DNA of 64,000 nt from Pleurostoma richardsiae. Its lineage: Eukaryota; Ascomycota; Sordariomycetes; Calosphaeriales; Pleurostomataceae. A program made the translations under genes and the position numbers. Below, one piece after another: positions 44,067-58,202 of the stretch; position 1 is the first letter of the stretch; every line of letters begins with the position of its first letter. The stretch is taken from the NCBI GenBank assembly GCA_030052745.1, contig JANBVO010000005.1, forward strand, positions 186,001 to 250,000, written 5' to 3'. The notes under the pieces were generated by a model. The model worked only from the letters and a program-made list of their open reading frames with translations, was not told the DNA's origin and did not search any database.

Positions 44067-45187
44067 GTAATAGACAAATAGGCGAGGTGAGATGGCTGTT
44101 TCTCATGCGCCTTGTTGTAAGTATGGTAGAAAAACCTACATATCGTCATCCACAAGAAGAGGCATGTTGTCCACTTCAACCTCTGGCCCTCTGTTGAAAA
44201 GACTTCTAGAGAGCAGGGAATTCATACGAGGGAGGAGCGACCAACGCCAGGATAATCCTCGAGCTTAATACGTGCGCGCAACGGCTTTGCTGGGCTGCGA
44301 GAACGCGTCAACAAGCCGCAAACCACTGGAAGACAGGCGCTAACTTACTCGCGTTATCTCAGTAGAAGGTCGGCGACGAACACGACGATGAGCTTGATGG
44401 CTTTATGTTGTGCGATGGAGCGTCCGTCTGCAGTTCTGTTTAGTGATAATACTCCTTGGTCGCAACTTCTGCTTGTGAAATAGCGCGGCATCAACCACGG
44501 CCCAGTCTGAGGTACCTTCGTCTCAGCTGACTGGCGGAGAAAATTATGAAAAAAATACTATAAAACCCCATGAGCGCAGGCTTACCGGAATAAACTGAGT
44601 CGAGGTGAAAGGAAATGGAGTGCGACGGTGTTCGAGAGAGGTGATCGGGCTCTCTCAATCGCGACTGGAGCATGGGTAAACAACCTGTTCGTAGAGGTAA
44701 TGTGGGACTAACCGAAAGCGACTAGCTCTAAGTTTGGATGAGCGTGCCGTTCTCATGTCTTGTGCGTAAATTAATGTTTTTTACCGTAATTCTACAAATA
44801 TCTCTAGTAAGTTTCCTGATCACCCCTTCACTTTCTGGATGGCATTTGCAGCAAGTGCCCTTGCTAGGTGAGACGGAGAGGGGCTGAATTAAGGTTCCTC
44901 GGGCCGGCAAGAGGATGGAAGCCTGGGCTTTTGGATCTCGTTGCATGCAAGTGTGAAGAAAAGCAGCGGAGACGAGCTCTTTGCCCCAGTTCTCCGCCCC
45001 AGCTTGCAATATTATGAGCATGACACCCCAAGGGAGATACAGTCCGCCATATATCATAGAATCTATTATCCTCTATTCCTATCCCACCAGGGAATCTCCT
45101 TGGAAATATCAATCTCACGAAATGCTAGGGACAAAACAACCGTTTCATCGCCCATTGAAGCTATGCTATCATGAGGCAACACTGCTG
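44067..45187. other. Intergenic
   Basis: 1.1 kb between the chromodomain gene start and the ric8 end. AGGTACCT lies at 44510-44517. The part at 44730-44830 is AT-rich and may be untranslated RNA. No gene supported. Confidence 0.5.
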
Positions 45188-46865
45188 TCAATCTACGTCT
45201 TCAATCGGTTCTCCATCATCATCGAGTTCTTGGACACGACCTTCCCGATATGCCTGCTCGACTGGATTCTGGACATCGATAATTCCCGTCTTCTTAAGTC
45301 TGCTGTGGTATTAGTTATTCTGCCATGAGGAGGAGGAGGGGAGGGGAGGGAGGCGAACCTCTCGAACAGCACGAATAGTCTTTCAGCTTCCCTTTCCTTC
45401 TCTTCCTGGCTCATCTCCGGTATATCGGGTAGATCCTCTCTGTCGAGGAATTGGCCGGTAACAGGATTGGTCGGCCTGTTGCCATGACTCTCATCGCCTG
45501 TGCCGTGCGCTCCTGATGCGTTCTCTGGAACTGGGATATTGTTCTGAAAGAGGAATCCGGAGGCGAAGCCATAACCGACGTTCTCCACAAACCTAGAGGC
45601 ATCCTTGTCGGACAGCTCGAACAATAAGTGAGAGATGGCGTCTCTTAGTTGAGGAGCCACTGGGTTGGTAGAATTCCGTAGCAATCGTGAAGCCAGTGAT
45701 CCGCCTTTGCCTAGGACATTCTGCCGGTCTTCTTCAGCCGGCAAGAGCCTCTTCCTGATCTCTACTCTAACGCTCTCAGGTGCGTTTTCGTTCATCTTGC
45801 TGATGACACCTACTAGAGGCGTGACTACCTGTTCCAGTTCATTATCGGAATATTGCGTCGTTGACATGTCCAGAAGCTCGACGAGCCGGTCCACGACGGC
45901 GGCTGGCTGAGCTTCTGGGAAAAGGGAAGACTGAACGCTCTTGTCTTCGAGCTGCAGGTTAAGCAGTGCATTGACAAGTTGCCCAAACGGAGGGTCGAGT
46001 GGTTTCGTCGGCGGCAAGCTGTGCTCGGTCAATATCGTAACTATGTGGGGTATCCCGGATGTGAATGAGCTGATGCGGCCGGTGCAGAAGTGAGTAACAT
46101 TGAATAGCAGCTTCAGCGTTTCAGACAGCGCCATGTCTTCCATCGGATCGACCTTTGCCTTGCCAGCCTTCGTGGAGTGATCAGCGGCACGCTTAGCGTG
46201 TCTCGCGAGGTTTTGCACTATGGAATCGGCTAGGTGGTGTTGATCGATGAGCTTGGTCAGGCTGATATTTGTGTTGTAGGTGGTGAGAAAGACAACCCTT
46301 GAGACGAGGAATTCATCGTCTAGATTGTCCTGCTTGAGCATCTCGCAAGCTTCAGCCTCATAGCCCAAGTCCACAAACTTCTGCCTGGTCCCCTCCTCGA
46401 GGACTAGGGAATTGGCTAGGACCCTGAGCGCATTCTGTGACGTCGTCTTAGAGGCGCTTTCGAATGCATACCTAGCAAGTGTTTCGATGCCCTGCATTTC
46501 TATCAGCGCTCGGAAACTTGATAGGCTGCAGAACCACCAAAGGCGCGCACTTCTTTTGTGAAGATAGGGTCCGCATTTCTCGGGTCCCTTCCATAGACCT
46601 TCAGCTCCTCCAGGGCAGCGTCAAGTTCTGAAGCAAGCATGTCAATAGCTGGTAGAGGTATTGATCATTAGGTCAAAATTGCTGACCTTGAGTTGGAAGA
46701 GCTTTTTCCTGCAGATCCCGAGTTAACTTGTTCAAGAGCATGGTGACCGCCTCGAGCTTCCCTATCCGGAGTCAGCGCTGAGAAGATGATCCATGGCCGA
46801 ATTTATCAAAGCTCACTAGTGCCCATCATGAGGTTGCCCGTCGTGATGTTCCCCGAGGGAGCCAT
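45188..46865 (-). CDS. ric8: RIC8/synembryn, G-alpha chaperone and exchange factor
   Basis: Five exons on the minus strand: 46817-46865, 46687-46761, 46551-46648, 45359-46491 and 45188-45299, giving 488 aa. The body is an all-helical armadillo-like repeat (RVVFLTTYNTNISLTKLI, LKLLFNVTHFC, GQLVNALLNLQL). The later block LRDAISHLLFELSDKDASRFVENVGYGFASGFL is the family signature. The last exon adds KKTGIIDVQNPVEQAYREGR, the conserved C-terminal helix that touches G-alpha, found only after removing the small intron with its TAACTAAT branch. RIC8 folds and activates heterotrimeric G-alpha subunits in the cytosol and at the cortex; in plant-pathogenic and saprophytic moulds it controls growth and development. 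All five joins are in phase with standard signals. Confidence 0.9.
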
Positions 46866-47862
46866 CTAGGTATTTCCCACAGCGGTAGAGGGCTGTCCGG
46901 CACACCTGCCAAGGCCAATAGCGGCCTAGAAGCCAGAGACTTATCTATGCTTCGGCCAAGGCTTCTCGAAGGGACGAGAGCTCCTTATGGAAACGTGTCG
47001 ATTTAGCTCGTCACGGGAAGAATACACGAATGAGCAATGCTGCAGAAATCGACAGAGCTGGGAACACAAGTGTAGACCTCGGACGAAGTGGATTGTGTAA
47101 CGTGCAAATTGCTGTGGCAGCCAGGGGAAGAGGATCGCGGGGCAGCTCCGCAAGATATCGGGTGTTTGAGCGCCTCGAAACCCAGAAATGGAGGAGCAAC
47201 GCCTATATCTCACGAAGACGCTACATTTACTACTACATGATAGACCCGAGTGGAAGGATCTCCTGTATCTGGACGTTCAACTATTCCGTCTGGGCTCGCA
47301 TCCGAGCTCTGTACCTACCCGGGTCTCTACGTACCTCGTGGGAAGTGCTCCAATGCAAGCCACACAAAGAGGGGAGAGGGGACATGGCCCGTGCGCACCT
47401 GAGGTTAGTTGTGGCTTTTAGCTTGCAGAGCGCGTTCGTGCGCACCCCTGCACGTTTGGCGCCTGGCCATTTAAACCGTCCCGCGAAAAGTCGCGTGAAT
47501 CGACCGCGACCGTGTCTTGGTGATCCGAGCTTTGCACTTTGGAGAGGCTGGAAAGACACCGTCTTCTCCATACTAATCTGGAGTCGTCCCTACCTACCTA
47601 TCTGCTCCTCCACGTCACCAAGCTCCTTCAGCTTCTCCGCCTGTCCTTCTTCCGCGTTGTACATCCTGCGTTCGAAGTCCTTGTTCTGTTGTTCATCGTG
47701 CTGTGTCTCTTTGGACCTTTCGGCTCTTGTCGCGACAGTAATTATTCGAGATTCTTTTGCACGAGGGTTCCGCATGAGCCAGCAGCGAGGGAGAGCATTT
47801 GACTCTGCTGGTGTGCGGTTGTAGGTGACACCGACACAGCAAGAGCGAGTCAGCTCTTGGCC
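46866..47862. other. Divergent promoter region ric8 / rif1
   Basis: About 1 kb. A plus-strand frame of 264 codons (47030-47824) has no family features. CGCGAAA (SCB-like G1/S motif) lies at 47482-47488 with TCGCGT at 47491-47496, about 370 bp before rif1. Several TACCTACC/GTACCTCG stretches are present near 47310-47340. Confidence 0.5.
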
Positions 47863-50800
47863 ATGGGATCAACAGCTATTGCCTCGAGCGTCCTCGATTC
47901 TTTACCGCCTCGGCCTCCCACTCCGCCTCGAGATGCGAAACATGCGCTCAACCCGTTGGCGAAGCCTGCGTTGTCTGCAGACCCAACTCTGAGTCTGCAA
48001 ACGCCCCCTGGAATCCACGAGCCCGATTCGGGCTCCTCTTCGACGTCGCGTAGGAAACGGGTTGGTTTCTCCGCTAAGGCAGAATACAAGGAGATCGCCC
48101 CGTACGCAGAAGGCGAAGCAACAAGGAACCATCCCACGCCCGTGTCATTACCATCTAGCTCCGCGAGGCCCGTCAAGTCGATACTCAAGGCGACGTCAAC
48201 CCCAAACCCCATCGATCCCCTCACCGGCAACTATTTCGATATCAACAACCCTGGGCAGATAAACATTGTCACGATGCTAGACTCTACCATTCAGCAGCTC
48301 GCCGGAGCTGACAGGAACTCCAAGTTGGACGCTTATATGATGCTGGGTCGCGCATTGAAGGCGTCGAATAACCTTCCGGACCGCATTGCGCTTCAGGACA
48401 AGATGAGCCTTTTCATGCAGTTCATCCAGCGGGACATGACCACCAAGAATTCTCACGGCTCTCTTGATACGTCTCTGGTGAACCATTCCCTCAACCTCCT
48501 CATCACCTTCCTTCATTTCCCCGCTATCGCATCGACGTTGTCCAACGACTTTGGGGTCTTCATAGTGGATCACTGCATCCGTTCTTTCGAAGATAAAAAT
48601 GTGCCAAAGGATATCATCCGCCACCTGATGCAGGTCATAGCCTTCCAGAACTTTTCTCCAAAGGTCATGACATCGGATCGCGTCGGTCGGCTTGTGGCAA
48701 CTCTACATAAAATTGAAGAATATCTGACGGGCAAGAGCATCGTCATGTCTCGCATTCACATATACCGCAAGCTCATCAAGCAATGCAAACAACAGATGTT
48801 GTTGCATACGGATTGGCTGCTCGACCTCTTCACTGACATGCTCAGCAGCATGAGGGAAATTCGATCCGCAGCGATCGCGCTGGGCTTAGATGCTGCCTAC
48901 ACCCTCGGTCGAGAGAAGCTTATGGCGAGGAGGGTAATGGAAATCCTTCAGTTGACATTTCAGGAGCAGAAGTACATAGAGTACTATGCGTACCAGCTCA
49001 CTAAGATGATAGAGAGCAAGACGGAGTCTGCGTCAGTGCCCCAAATTTGGAGCGTCGTCATCCTCCTTCTACCGGGCCCTGAGAAATGGGATTTCTTCCT
49101 TCCCTGGCTCAAGATCATCCAACTTTGCTTCAACAGCCCTGACTATCAAACGAAACAGGAAGCCAATTTCGCATGGTGTCGCCTGACCTACAAGATACAA
49201 CTCGACGATCGCGGCCTCGCGAAGATGATAGCAACGCTCAGCGGCCCCCTCGCCAGCCAGTTGAAGCGTAGGTCAACGGGAAAGCACTCCGAAGACCTTC
49301 GAAGAGTCGTTCTTGGCAGCATCTGCAACATCTTCTACTACGCATTCAAGCCGAATGCAAACCTCACCCTTCTTGACAAGTACTGGGACGATAGCGTCAG
49401 ACCACTGATGGAGAGACTCTTGGATGGAAAACTAGAGAGAGCTAAGGAGAACATGACGCAGGCCAGCACGATTCTTTCTGGCCTGTTTGACAGCTCCACG
49501 CCCCGGTTGTGGAAGGAGGATCATGTCGTCGATAAGCCCCTCGTCAGGCCGGAGGAGTTACCCGCCATTGACGCCAAATGGGTGAGACGAAATGCCTCTA
49601 AGGTCTTCGCGATTGTCGGCCCGATAATCGAGACAAACTTCTTGGAATTGTCGGTCTCTGGCAGCACGACATATAAGCTCTGGAAATCGCTCGTTGGCTC
49701 TGTAGCTTCGGCTGCGTCGAAGGAGATCAAGGTGTCTGTGGACACGGCAACCTTCATGGCTCATGCCTTTGGCGTCTTGATGAGGATATGGACGAAAGGC
49801 CTAGCTGGAACCGACTATGATTCTGAAGAGCCACTACGATTTCTCGGCGCTGCAAAGGAGTTTGTCCTAATTCTAGTCGACTCCCTGGGAGTTCTCCCCT
49901 TCACCGAGAAGCTGCTTGCCATGAGCAAACCCAACAACTTCGTCCCGGTGGCAACGCCATCCCATCGGACGAATAAGAATGTGGGACTTACAAAGTCACC
50001 TTTGCTCCATCTCTTCTCAATACTTTCTTCTTTGCCTCCCGGAGTACCTGACGACGAATCGTTTGCGGGATTCTTGCAGCCTATCTTTGCGCCATTCTTT
50101 GCCTCAAGAGGCGATAAGGCCCAAGCCGATCTTGCTCAAGAACTTCTGCAAACCGTACCCTTCGACTCTCTGCTGCCATACGGACCCTGGTTATTTGTTT
50201 CGAAAAAGATCGAGGCATCTCTCGACGCTACTCAGCACAGTCATCAGACCACGGGTTCCGGCAGTGAGCCTCCCATCGGCCACGAATATCGTGATATTGT
50301 CAAGGTCCTGGAGCGGGGTCTCAGATCAACCCCCAACTTACCTTTCACTTGTTGGCAATCGCTATTTGTCGCTGTTTCCGAGCGTGTCAGGGACGAAACT
50401 GGGGATGCTGGTCTTGCCATTGTCGTGGTTGAGCACCTTGCGAAGGCACTCATAGAACTGGTTACAAACCACGAGGAAGGGGCCATCCCTCCCACTTATC
50501 TCAATGCTGCTACCGCGCTGATGGTGGCCTCGACGCATCCAAGAGATCGCCAGGCGGTTGAAGCAGCAAGGCGGCGTCTCTGGGGCAGTGCGATGACAGG
50601 GTCCCGATCCGCATCGTTCGACCCGTTGGAAAACGTCTACAAGCTGGAATCCATGCTTCTGGTTTCTTTGTATGACCAGTTTGAGCATTACGACCCCGAG
50701 AAATTCGTCGTCCCCCTTCTCAAGGAGATTAGTTCCTTTCTTGACCGGTGCAACAGTGAGCTTCTTGTAAGGTCCCTGGTGCTTCTTCAGGATGGGCTTG

Positions 50801-53272
50801 CTTGCTGGATCCGGGATGGAAAGAACCTGCTGAATGGTCGCCAGTCTCCGGCTGCTCTTGAAGCGGTAAGTCACGGTCGCCAGAAAATTCCGATGGTCTG
50901 CTAACAGTGAATAGGTCAAGCTTCTCAGCGGGAAGATCTGCACCCTGCTGACTGATTTCGAGCATCCCGAAGATATTCCGCTCGCTTCTCTCGAAAGCTT
51001 GCTGTGTGCTGCTTTCGATAGCAAGCACCAAAACATCGTCAACACGATTTGTACAATGTGGAACAGGCTATTCGACAACACCACGGAGATCCAATACCCT
51101 GAGAGGTTGAGGGATCTTCTCATCTCTATTCATCCTTTTGTGGACATCGTCTTGCCCGGCTTAGATGTCTCCAGCTTCGAGTCCGCGTCTCACCAGCCTG
51201 CCTTCTTGGAATCGCAAGAGGATGCGATGTTGCTAGACCTACCCTCCCCAAGGTCTGCCATCAAGTCCCTTGCGCGACCTTCTTCATCTCATCGTTCCTC
51301 TCCTATATCTGTCGACTTGTCGATGTCAGCAAGTCGCCGCCGCTTTGAGGCGACTCCAACACCCCGAGCATCAAAGCCTTTACGGCAGAGCGCGACGCCC
51401 AAGCTCCGCCATGATGACTCGCAGGTTCAGTTTGCTGCCATTGACTCATCGCCGCTTGCCCATGCGCACGAGTCCCAGAACTTGACTGATCGGCAAATGG
51501 AAGTCAGAGAGCGGCAGAAGGAAAATGCTGTGCTTTTTCCTGAAATTCGTTCAAGTCCTGGCGCGACCAAGGATAAGGCTGTTCCCCCTGTCTTGGCTTC
51601 TCTGCCGGTAGCTCCGCAAAACCCTCTTGAGCAGGACAAGGCCACTACTCCCGAGCCGGATGGCGATTTTGAAGAGTATATCACGTCGACACCAACGCCG
51701 CGGAGAGGCCAGCCGGTTATCTTGCCCGATCAGGAATTGCCCGATCTACCCTCACCTGGGACACCTCGGAGATATCCTCTGTTATCTGAGCTACAGAGGT
51801 CCAGGAGTGGAAGTTCCATTGATGAATGGACGTTCGAATTCTCTTCCTCCCCAGTGTCCGGTTCCCCAAATCCCCGACATCACATAGGATCGGCAGCACA
51901 AGCTATGGAACTGGATGAGGTTAATGAGAATCTTCAGCCTGATGGCTTGGAGGTGAGTGGTGGCGAGACTGAAGAGGCTCTAGCGACTGCTGCAGAGAAG
52001 GGCAGGAATCGTGTCGGAGAGCACGCAGAGCCGGTCGAGTCATCTCCGGCCGCGCTCCCAGCACAGAGGTCGACTGCCGACGTTCCCTCAACACCGTCGC
52101 GGCGTCTACGATCAATGGCCGCGCTAGGCTCTGAGAGCGATGATGTCTTCATGGATGCCCATAGTAGTCCTATCCAGCGTACTCCAAGGCCCAAGGCCAG
52201 GTCCAACCAGCCGACGCCTTTGCAAGTCTCTTCGGCGGTTGCGGACAACAATCAGTCTTTCGAGGTCAGTGATGTCGATGAGCGGAGCCTGATGAGGGTG
52301 GCGGCCGAAATGGAGCGTCGTGGGGCCAGACCTCAACCAGTGGACAGTGATCTTCCCAGCTCTCAAATAAGCAATGCAGATGAGCCGGAGACTCGGGAGT
52401 GTATCACTGTGGGAGGCGAGAAGAGGCGTCGCGGTCGCCCAAGAAAGCACAAGCTAGCGTCCAGTTCTGCGCCGGTGCCACCAACTCCTGTGGTATTGTC
52501 AATCCCAGCCGTGGAGAAAGTGGCTCCGCCGAGCCCTCAGGAAAAGCCGGTAGAAGGGAAGCGTGGGAGGAAGAAGAGGAAGCGGTCTCATTCCAAGACA
52601 CAACGGGAGGCGGGCAGCAGTGCGAAGAAACAGAAACATCAAGAATCCGGTGACGAAGTCTTGGAGTTAGCTGATGGTCAGGCTGACTCGGTCGCCGGAG
52701 GGATGCTCATCTCGGGGGTTCCGCAGCAGCAAAAGCCGATCCCCTTTGTGGATGCTGCGGTACAACCTATGGGAGTATTTGACGAGAATGAGGTGTCAGA
52801 CCTCTCAATGGACAATCCAGCCGCAGTCTTGCCTACGGAAGATCCGGTTCTCGAAGAGGCTCTATTGGAGGTGGATTCCATGGAAATTGATGCAATGCAC
52901 GCAGACGACGACATTCAGTCGCAAATAGCTCAAGAGGCTGATGAGGCTATGGGACGCACCAAAGAGTATGCAAGGCCCGCGGAAACGTCGACGGAGGTGG
53001 ATGCCAACCCTATGAAGGAGAGGGAAGAAAGTGAGCAGGGGGAGCCGCTTGACACCCAGGCACCCGCAAGGCAGGGAGACGACAAGGCAGAAGCAGCGGA
53101 GACGCCGAAGAGCAAACTGGGCGAGCTCATGGGCTTCCTCCGTTCTGGTCTGGATATTCTACGGTTCTCTAGATTCTCGCGTGAGGAGGTATATGAAGTT
53201 GAGGACATGTTCATGGATATGAAGAGGGAATTGTACGAGGCGGAGAGGCGTGGCAGGCAGGACAGACAGTGA
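47863..53272 (+). CDS. rif1: RIF1, telomere and replication-timing protein
   Basis: Two exons, 47863-50865 and 50915-53272, in phase 0, giving 1786 aa. Residues 1-110 are disordered with an SxxF-like candidate PP1 site (KRVGFS, RVxF type, near residue 67) and PVKSILK (SILK type, near 105), both known PP1 docking classes. From about 135 to 1000 is the Rif1 N-terminal HEAT-like domain (LGRALKASNNLPDR, DMLSSMREIRSAAIALGL, FRNLFTD-like text). Residues 1080-1700 are disordered and rich in SP, SQ and TP sites. A basic patch with RGRPRKHK and KRGRKKRKR gives AT-hook/nuclear signals near 1510-1560. The last 60 residues form a helix. Rif1 recruits PP1 to delay origin firing and acts at telomeres and DNA breaks. 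The start is the ATG in GGCCATGGG at 47863. Confidence 0.9.
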
Positions 53273-55001
<1,729 letters not shown>

Positions 55002-55373
55002 CTCGGGCCGAAAGGGGGAGGGAGGTTGTGATAGGGAGCGATCCCCGGGCGGTGGATGTGAGCAGGCGAAGGACCCAGACACAGGAGAACCAAAGTGGAG
55101 GAAAAGTTTCGTTGCCTCGACATGCTAGCATCCTACGTGCATTTCAGCGCAGAATACAATCTGCGACGTCCATGACCTGACGACGACAATATACAGTGCC
55201 AAGTGCAAAATCGCACGAGATGCTATCCGTGTAAATATGTGCCACGATGATTTCTTCACATGAGTAGAGCGCAAATGCCTTACGACCGACTTTTCGTGCC
55301 CGCCCAAAAACGCCGTTCCAAATGCCCCATTTCCCTCCCATTCCTCTCTTATAGAAACCCCCGAAACCGTCCT
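55002..55373. other. Intergenic, tail-to-tail
   Basis: 3' flanks of the epimerase and DAHP synthase genes. No gene seen. Confidence 0.6.
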
Positions 55374-56895
55374 TCAGACGGCCTTCTCGGCCCTCTCGCT
55401 GCGGTAGTGGTCCGCGATCAGGAATGCCATCTCGAGCGCCTGCTTCTCGTTGAGGCGCGGGTCGCAGAAGCTGGTGTAGTTGGTCGACAGGTCGTCCTCG
55501 TCGAGGTTCTCGCTGCCGCCCAGGCACTCGGTGACGGCGTCGCCCGTGAGTTCGAGGTGCACGCCGCCGAGGTAGCTGCCCTGCTCGCGGTGGATGCGCA
55601 GCGACTCGCGCAGCTCGCCGAAGACGTCGGCGAAGTGCCGCGTCTTGACGCCGCCCGCCGTCGACCGCGTGTTGCCGTGCATCGGGTCGCACTGCCACAC
55701 CACCGTCCCGGCGTGCTCGCTGTCCTCCACCGCCCGGATGTGCAGCGGCAGCAGCTCGGCGACCCTGCCGGCGCCGTAGCGCGTGATCAGCGTGATCTTG
55801 CCTACCTCGCGCGAGGGGTTGAGCGTGCGCAGCAGGGCGAGGAGGTCGCTCGTCGGCGTCGTCGGGCCGACCTTGATGCCGATGGGGTTGGCGATGCCGC
55901 GGAAGAACTCGACGTGTCCGCCGTCTATCTGCCGGGTGCGGTCGCCGATCCACAGGAAGTGCGCCGACGTGTCGAAGTAGAGCTTGCCGTCTGGGGAGGA
56001 GGAAGAAGACGGCTGTGCGTGGTGGCCATTCGTGAGAGGTGATCCCTTGGATGCGGTAGCGGTGGGGTCTTCGAGCAAGCGGGTCATGCACTGCTCGTAC
56101 TCAAGCAGGAGACCTTCGTGGCTGGTGTAGAGATCCACGGTATCGAGCTTGTCGTTGCCCGCGGCGCCGATGGTGCGCATGAAGCGCAGCATGTCGGTCA
56201 GGAAGTTGACGGCCTCCTGGTACTTAGCCTTCAGCTTAGGGTCGCGGACATGGCCCAGTCCCCAGTTAAGAGGCCGGTGCAGGTCTGCAATTCCCGAGGA
56301 AATGGCGGCCCTGATGTAGTTGAGAGTAGCTGCGGAATAATGGTAGGCTCTATAATATGTTGTCAGCACTTTCTTGCAGCAGAAACAGCGATGGGTTTCC
56401 GACGCACTTAACAAGTCTCCCGGGGTCCAACTCCCGCTCATCTAGGGGAAAGCCATTTAGGATGTCGCCCCTGAAGGATGGGACCTCCTTCCCATCAACG
56501 ATCTCCGTGGGGCTTGATCTCGGCTTCGCATACTGACCAGCCATGCGCCCGATACGGACAACACGCTTGTCCGCGCCCCAAATGAGAACGAGGCTCATCT
56601 GCAGCAGTAGCTTGATCTTGGACTCAATAGCGTCCTGCTCGCAGTAGTCGAAGAGCTCGGCACAGTCGCCTCCCTGGAGGAGGAAGGCCTCGCCCCTGGC
56701 GACGTCCCGCAGATGCTGCTTGAGCTTCATGATCTCCGCAGGAGTCACGATGGGAGGCAACTTCTTTAGCTCCGCGGTGGCCTTGTTAAGGGCCTTCTGG
56801 TCGGCATACTCGGGGGATTGCTTGATGGGCTTTGACCTCCACGACTCCGGCGACCAGGCCGGAGCGGTGGTCTTGGGCCCGTCCGGTGAGGTCAT
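55374..56895 (-). CDS. Class II 3-deoxy-D-arabino-heptulosonate-7-phosphate synthase
   Basis: Two exons on the minus strand, 56408-56895 and 55374-56349, giving 487 aa. The protein has the plant-type (class II) DAHP synthase blocks: FLLQGGDCAE with the metal-binding cysteine, RIGRMAGQYAKPRS, FRGDILNGF, TSHEGLLLEYEQ, HFLWIGDRTRQ, GIANPIGIKVGP, CDPMHGNTR, GGVHLELTG and TECLGG. The enzyme joins phosphoenolpyruvate and erythrose 4-phosphate, the first step of the shikimate pathway to aromatic amino acids. Moulds have this class besides the yeast-like Aro3/Aro4 type. A Ser-rich insert (about 254-272) is variable. The start is the first ATG; no targeting peptide is evident, so it is likely cytosolic. 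The short intron is 58 nt with a TATAG acceptor. Confidence 0.94.
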
Positions 56896-57465
56896 GATAT
56901 TCAAGGCTTATGTGTCGACGGCGTCTTAGAAGAAACGGCCTCTCGTCTCACTGCTTGGGAAGAGAGACTCTCCAGAACTTTCCGTTCAAGTGTCTCGAAC
57001 AAAACTTGAGCCGGGACAAGGAAATTGGAATCACAATCGATCTACACTGCGACTTGTGTTCTCATGTTACCAAGCCCATGAGTCAAAAAGGGCGAAGACC
57101 TTGAAAAGAAACGGGGCAGCTACAAACGGTGTTCAATAGCCGCTTTGGCCAATAGAAACGGTCAATCCGTCCAAGCATTTTCACGGACCAGGTATCCTCC
57201 AGGTACCTCTTGGGGTACACCGAGCCTTCACCTCTTTTAGCGGCCACAGCTAAGGTACCTGGCTACCTTCAAAAGCTGGTGGGTTGTGCACCTCTCAAAC
57301 CACCTGCATCCAACTGCCATCCACATTTTCACCAAAGGAACTTCAGGCTCATTAGTATCCCAACGACATCCTCGATTGACCAGCCCGCCGCCTACCCGCC
57401 GAACACTGCCCAAGCACAGCAAAGCACAAGAAACCCCGCAGCGCGGAAAACGAACCACAGGCACA
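56896..57465. other. Divergent promoter region DAHP synthase / HYPK-like
   Basis: 570 bp. Two AGGTACCT palindromes at 57201-57208 and 57253-57260 lie 258 and 206 bp before the HYPK-like start. No gene is supported; the frame of the HYPK-like gene is open upstream but without family sequence. Confidence 0.5.
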
Positions 57466-57968
57466 ATGGCGGAAGAGCGACAGCCCCCCGCCGTGGTCGA
57501 AGGCGCCACGGCCGGCGACGTCGAGGATGAGGTCCAGTCGACGGCCAAGTCTGCCGAGGATAGGAAGGCCGCGGCGGCGCTGGCGAAGCTCGACGGCCGC
57601 GACGACGACGCCGCCGGGGCGTCGCACCAGGTCGACCAAGAGGGGCTCAGCAGAGCCATGAACCGGCTGGGCGCGGGCGGTGCGAAGGCCGGCGACGGGG
57701 GAAAGGAGGTAGCTGCTAAGAAGGTCAAGGTCGACCCTGCGGACGTCGCTCTCCTCGTAAGTACATCGGTGTTTGCATTTACGTCCTGATGCGGCGGGGC
57801 GGGGGGGTGATATCAAGGCGAGGGAAATGGGAGAGCACTGTTGCTGATAGCATTGATTCTTGATAGGTCGACGAGCTGGACTTGACGAAGCCTAAGGCGA
57901 CGGAGCTCCTGAAGCAGCACGACGGTGACGCTGTCAAGGCGTTGAGGGCTTTCGTTTCCGTGAACTAG
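57466..57968 (+). CDS. HYPK-like UBA-domain protein
   Basis: Two exons, 57466-57756 and 57867-57968, phase 0, giving 130 aa. The N-terminal 80 residues are charged and flexible; a helix with EGLSRAMNRLG follows. The C-terminal UBA-like domain (about 90-130) reads VKVDPADVALLVDELDLTKPKATELLKQHDGDAVKALRAFV. This layout matches HYPK (huntingtin-interacting protein K), also related to the UBA of NAC-alpha. HYPK binds and regulates the ribosome-bound N-terminal acetyltransferase NatA. The splice falls inside the UBA, and exon 2 supplies helices 2 and 3. NAC-alpha itself is excluded because the NAC domain is missing. Confidence 0.85.
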
Positions 57969-58202
57969 AGTCTCCGAATGCGACGAGGACAAAGAGTTAG
58001 AAGGCATGGTTGGGCGTTGGAGTTCATCACGATGGTTCAACATTGGGGTTCCTATCTAGGGGGTCTGGGAATGGTAAAAGTACGTATATATATCTGGCAT
58101 TCGAGTGCCTCTACCTCTCCGCATGTATCCTGACGCTGACTCTATCTCTATAGGTATCGTTGCTTAGAAACAGGAAATAGTACAATGCACGCGCATAGCT
58201 TG

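Noticed and set aside
47030-47824. Plus-strand frame of 264 codons in the ric8/rif1 gap
   Set aside because: Composition is Arg/Ser/Cys-rich and random-looking; it lies in the promoter of rif1 and shows no family motif.
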